Origin: a bacterium
Lineage (GTDB): Bacteria; Cyanobacteriota; Vampirovibrionia; Gastranaerophilales; Gastranaerophilaceae
Assembly: GCA_017541565.1 (NCBI GenBank)
Contig: JAFXYU010000195.1
Coordinates: 1 to 7,387 of the forward strand
DNA: 7,387 nucleotides
Reading direction: 5' to 3'
Shown: positions 6,431-7,387 of the stretch, piece by piece
How positions within the stretch are numbered: the stretch's first letter is position 1
Layout: every line of letters begins with the position of its first letter
Notes under the pieces: model-generated
What the model saw: the letters and a program-made list of their open reading frames with translations, nothing else
Databases searched by the model: none
Told to the model about the DNA's origin: nothing
Made by a program: the position numbers and the translations under genes

Positions 6431-7009
6431 CTAATCCAAATAGAATACTGTAACTACTTTGTGGTTTTCTTCCGCATAATCGACTGCTCCGTGGAGAGTC
6501 TTACTTGTGTGGGATAAAAAGCAAATCATTTGATTGCAGTCATCAATAATTTCTCTGTTGCACACTCTTGAAGCATCTGCAAGAGTCATCATTGCTCTGT
6601 CGGAATGCTCAACAATATTCGGAACACCTATTAATTGGTCTTGAACGTCAGAAGGTTGCTGTCCTATTGTTTGAGGCAAAATGACTTTTAATTTATCGGG
6701 ATTTGATTTCATTGCACCTCTTATTGCTGCTGCATTGGTTCCGCAAGAACCTCCCGAAGTGATAATTGTGTTACCCTGTTGAACAAGAGCCGTTGTCAAA
6801 GTTTCAATCATTTGCTGATGAGTAATTGCAAGATTGCGGGAACCGATTATTGCGATTCTTTTAGCAGGTTGTTTAATTGTAGCCAACTCCATTGCCAATT
6901 CATCAACCGTGTCAGGCGCAGAATCAGCCGAATCTAAATCTCCTACCGGTACCATAATTGACGGTTGCTGCTGTTCGCCTTCCTCTATAGAATCTAAAAT
7001 CATGTTCAT
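6431..7009 (-). CDS. DprA/SLOG-type Rossmann protein resembling a cyanobacterial family
   Basis: From the chosen start this is a 192-residue protein. An acidic, probably disordered N-terminus (to about residue 45) precedes a single Rossmann-like domain. The core shows KRIAIIGSRN (50-59), a phosphate-binding TSGGSCGTNAAAIRGA (84-99), VILPQ (109-113), and CNREI with MICF near 150-164; it ends in VVTVFYLD. These are features of the SLOG superfamily, which includes DprA (loader of RecA on single-stranded DNA) and nucleotide-binding LOG-like enzymes. It is shorter than classical DprA (about 290-370 residues) and lacks SAM-like and winged-helix domains. From memory it resembles proteins in cyanobacteria annotated as DNA recombination-mediator protein A; whether it handles DNA or a nucleotide ligand is unknown. 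I prefer the ATG at 7009 over an in-frame ATG at 7042 because AAGGTG (7015-7020) sits five bases before it. The HEAT-like gene follows after six bases. Confidence 0.85.
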   Translation of the reverse strand: MNMILDSIEEGEQQQPSIMVPVGDLDSADSAPDTVDELAMELATIKQPAKRIAIIGSRNLAITHQQMIETLTTALVQQGNTIITSGGSCGTNAAAIRGAMKSNPDKLKVILPQTIGQQPSDVQDQLIGVPNIVEHSDRAMMTLADASRVCNREIIDDCNQMICFLSHTSKTLHGAVDYAEENHKVVTVFYLD

Positions 7010-7014
7010 CTGTT

Positions 7015-7020
7015 CACCTT
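7015..7020 (-). promoter_or_regulatory. Ribosome binding site that decides the start of the DprA-like gene
   Basis: Minus-strand AAGGTG, extended to AAGGTGAA, complements the 3' end of 16S rRNA and is five bases from the ATG at 7009. The alternative in-frame ATG at 7042 has only a weak GAG nearby, so the shorter product is favoured. Confidence 0.65.
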
Positions 7021-7058
7021 TAATTCTGTACTGTATTGTCATTTACTCTTTTTTTCTG

Positions 7059-7080
7059 TATGCTAGTGTATAATAGCATA
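7059..7080. promoter_or_regulatory. 22-bp dyad in a divergent promoter region (dprA-like / helicase)
   Basis: TATGCTA (7059-7065) and TAGCATA (7074-7080) form a perfect 7-bp inverted repeat around an 8-base centre. On the plus strand the centre includes a consensus -10, TATAAT (7069-7074), for the helicase gene, with a start point near 7081 and a 24-base leader. On the minus strand TGC plus TATTAT (7070-7075) gives an extended -10 for the DprA-like gene. The two -10 elements overlap, so RNA polymerase can probably occupy only one at a time, and a dimeric repressor could cover both. TTGTCA (7036-7041) lies 17 bases before TATGCT and could be a second plus-strand promoter. Promoter activity is inferred. 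Confidence 0.55.
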
Positions 7081-7104
7081 AAATTTGGATTTTGGGAATA
7101 GGGA

Positions 7105-7387
7105 ATGGAAAATATTTTGGAAAGCCTTAACAAGGAGCAATCTGAGGCAGTACAAACTACTCAAGGCGCATTATTAATACTTGCCGGAGCGGGGAGCGGC
7201 AAGACAAGGGTTTTGACATCAAGAATTGCTTATATGATTCAGCACGGCGCTGTCGCAGGGAAAATTCTTGCGGTTACTTTTACAAATAAAGCAGCACGGG
7301 AAATGAGAGAAAGACTTTCCAAAATTGTCGGAGAAAATGTTGTCAAATACATGTGGGTAGGTACTTTTCACAGTATTTGCGGCAGAA
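7105..7387 (+). CDS. UvrD/PcrA-family DNA helicase (N-terminal fragment, cut by window edge)
   Basis: Ninety-four codons of a superfamily 1A helicase are visible; the full family protein is normally about 650-750 residues. These helicases unwind DNA 3' to 5' with ATP in nucleotide excision and mismatch repair, and clear RecA or stalled replication intermediates. The fragment contains the Q motif LNKEQSEAV (8-16), Walker A AGAGSGKT (27-34), motif Ia [11 protein letters not shown] (57-67) and GTFHSIC (86-92), all intact and in the right order. This pattern fits UvrD, PcrA or Rep, and the missing C-terminus prevents a finer call. The ATG at 7105 is preceded by GGGA seven bases upstream (7094-7097), and [12 protein letters not shown] is a normal family start. 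The gene is divergent from the DprA-like gene across a compact promoter region, which raises the chance of joint control of two DNA-related functions. Confidence 0.94.
   Translation, partial: MENILESLNKEQSEAVQTTQGALLILAGAGSGKTRVLTSRIAYMIQHGAVAGKILAVTFTNKAAREMRERLSKIVGENVVKYMWVGTFHSICGR

Noticed and set aside
6834..7073. Plus-strand open frame of 79 codons opposite the DprA-like gene, with a hydrophobic stretch that looks like a membrane protein
   Set aside because: It lies antisense to conserved DprA-like codons and ends inside the promoter dyad; its composition reflects the opposite strand's codons.
5249..7387. A defence island built on the SLOG protein, HEAT-like protein and helicase
   Set aside because: The helicase fragment looks like ordinary housekeeping UvrD/PcrA, is divergently oriented, and no effector or nuclease is present; the link would be speculation.

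Overview
This is an AT-rich bacterial chromosomal window, packed with short intergenic gaps and holding eight protein genes. Seven are complete and one is cut by the right edge. I see no tRNA, rRNA, CRISPR array, insertion sequence or phage gene. The best guess for the source is an anaerobic relative of the cyanobacteria, such as a gut Vampirovibrionia/Melainabacteria (Gastranaerophilales). Two things point there: an oxygen-sensitive ribonucleotide reductase activase (NrdG), and a short DprA/SLOG-type protein that closely resembles, from memory, a conserved cyanobacterial family. This is inference; another low-GC anaerobe cannot be excluded.

Layout, left to right. nrdG (minus) is divergent from tag, a 3-methyladenine DNA glycosylase (plus), across a 114-bp promoter region. 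tag is followed in the same direction by a gene for an unusual protein made almost wholly of about five helix-turn-helix units. The end of that gene overlaps, tail to tail, the end of a minus-strand block that reads, in transcription order: a DprA-like nucleotide-binding protein, an acidic HEAT-like helical protein, a large secreted TPR protein, and a DusB-type tRNA-dihydrouridine synthase. The first two are 6 bp apart. The last two overlap by 11 bp. A 66-bp gap with a probable promoter separates the two pairs. A second divergent promoter region, carrying a 22-bp dyad, separates the dprA-like gene from a UvrD/PcrA-type DNA helicase gene that runs off the right edge.

How the genes fit together: several deal with DNA or RNA upkeep (dNTP supply, alkylation repair, repair helicase, DprA-like protein, tRNA modification), but they form at least four transcription units and no single pathway is evident. 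The least explained parts are the helix-turn-helix array protein, the DprA-like plus HEAT-like pair, and the promoters of tag and the TPR gene. Those two promoters place an extended -10 element so close to the ATG that the mRNAs may be leaderless or nearly so. I found no clear new defence or mobile system; the most novel candidate is the helix-turn-helix array protein.
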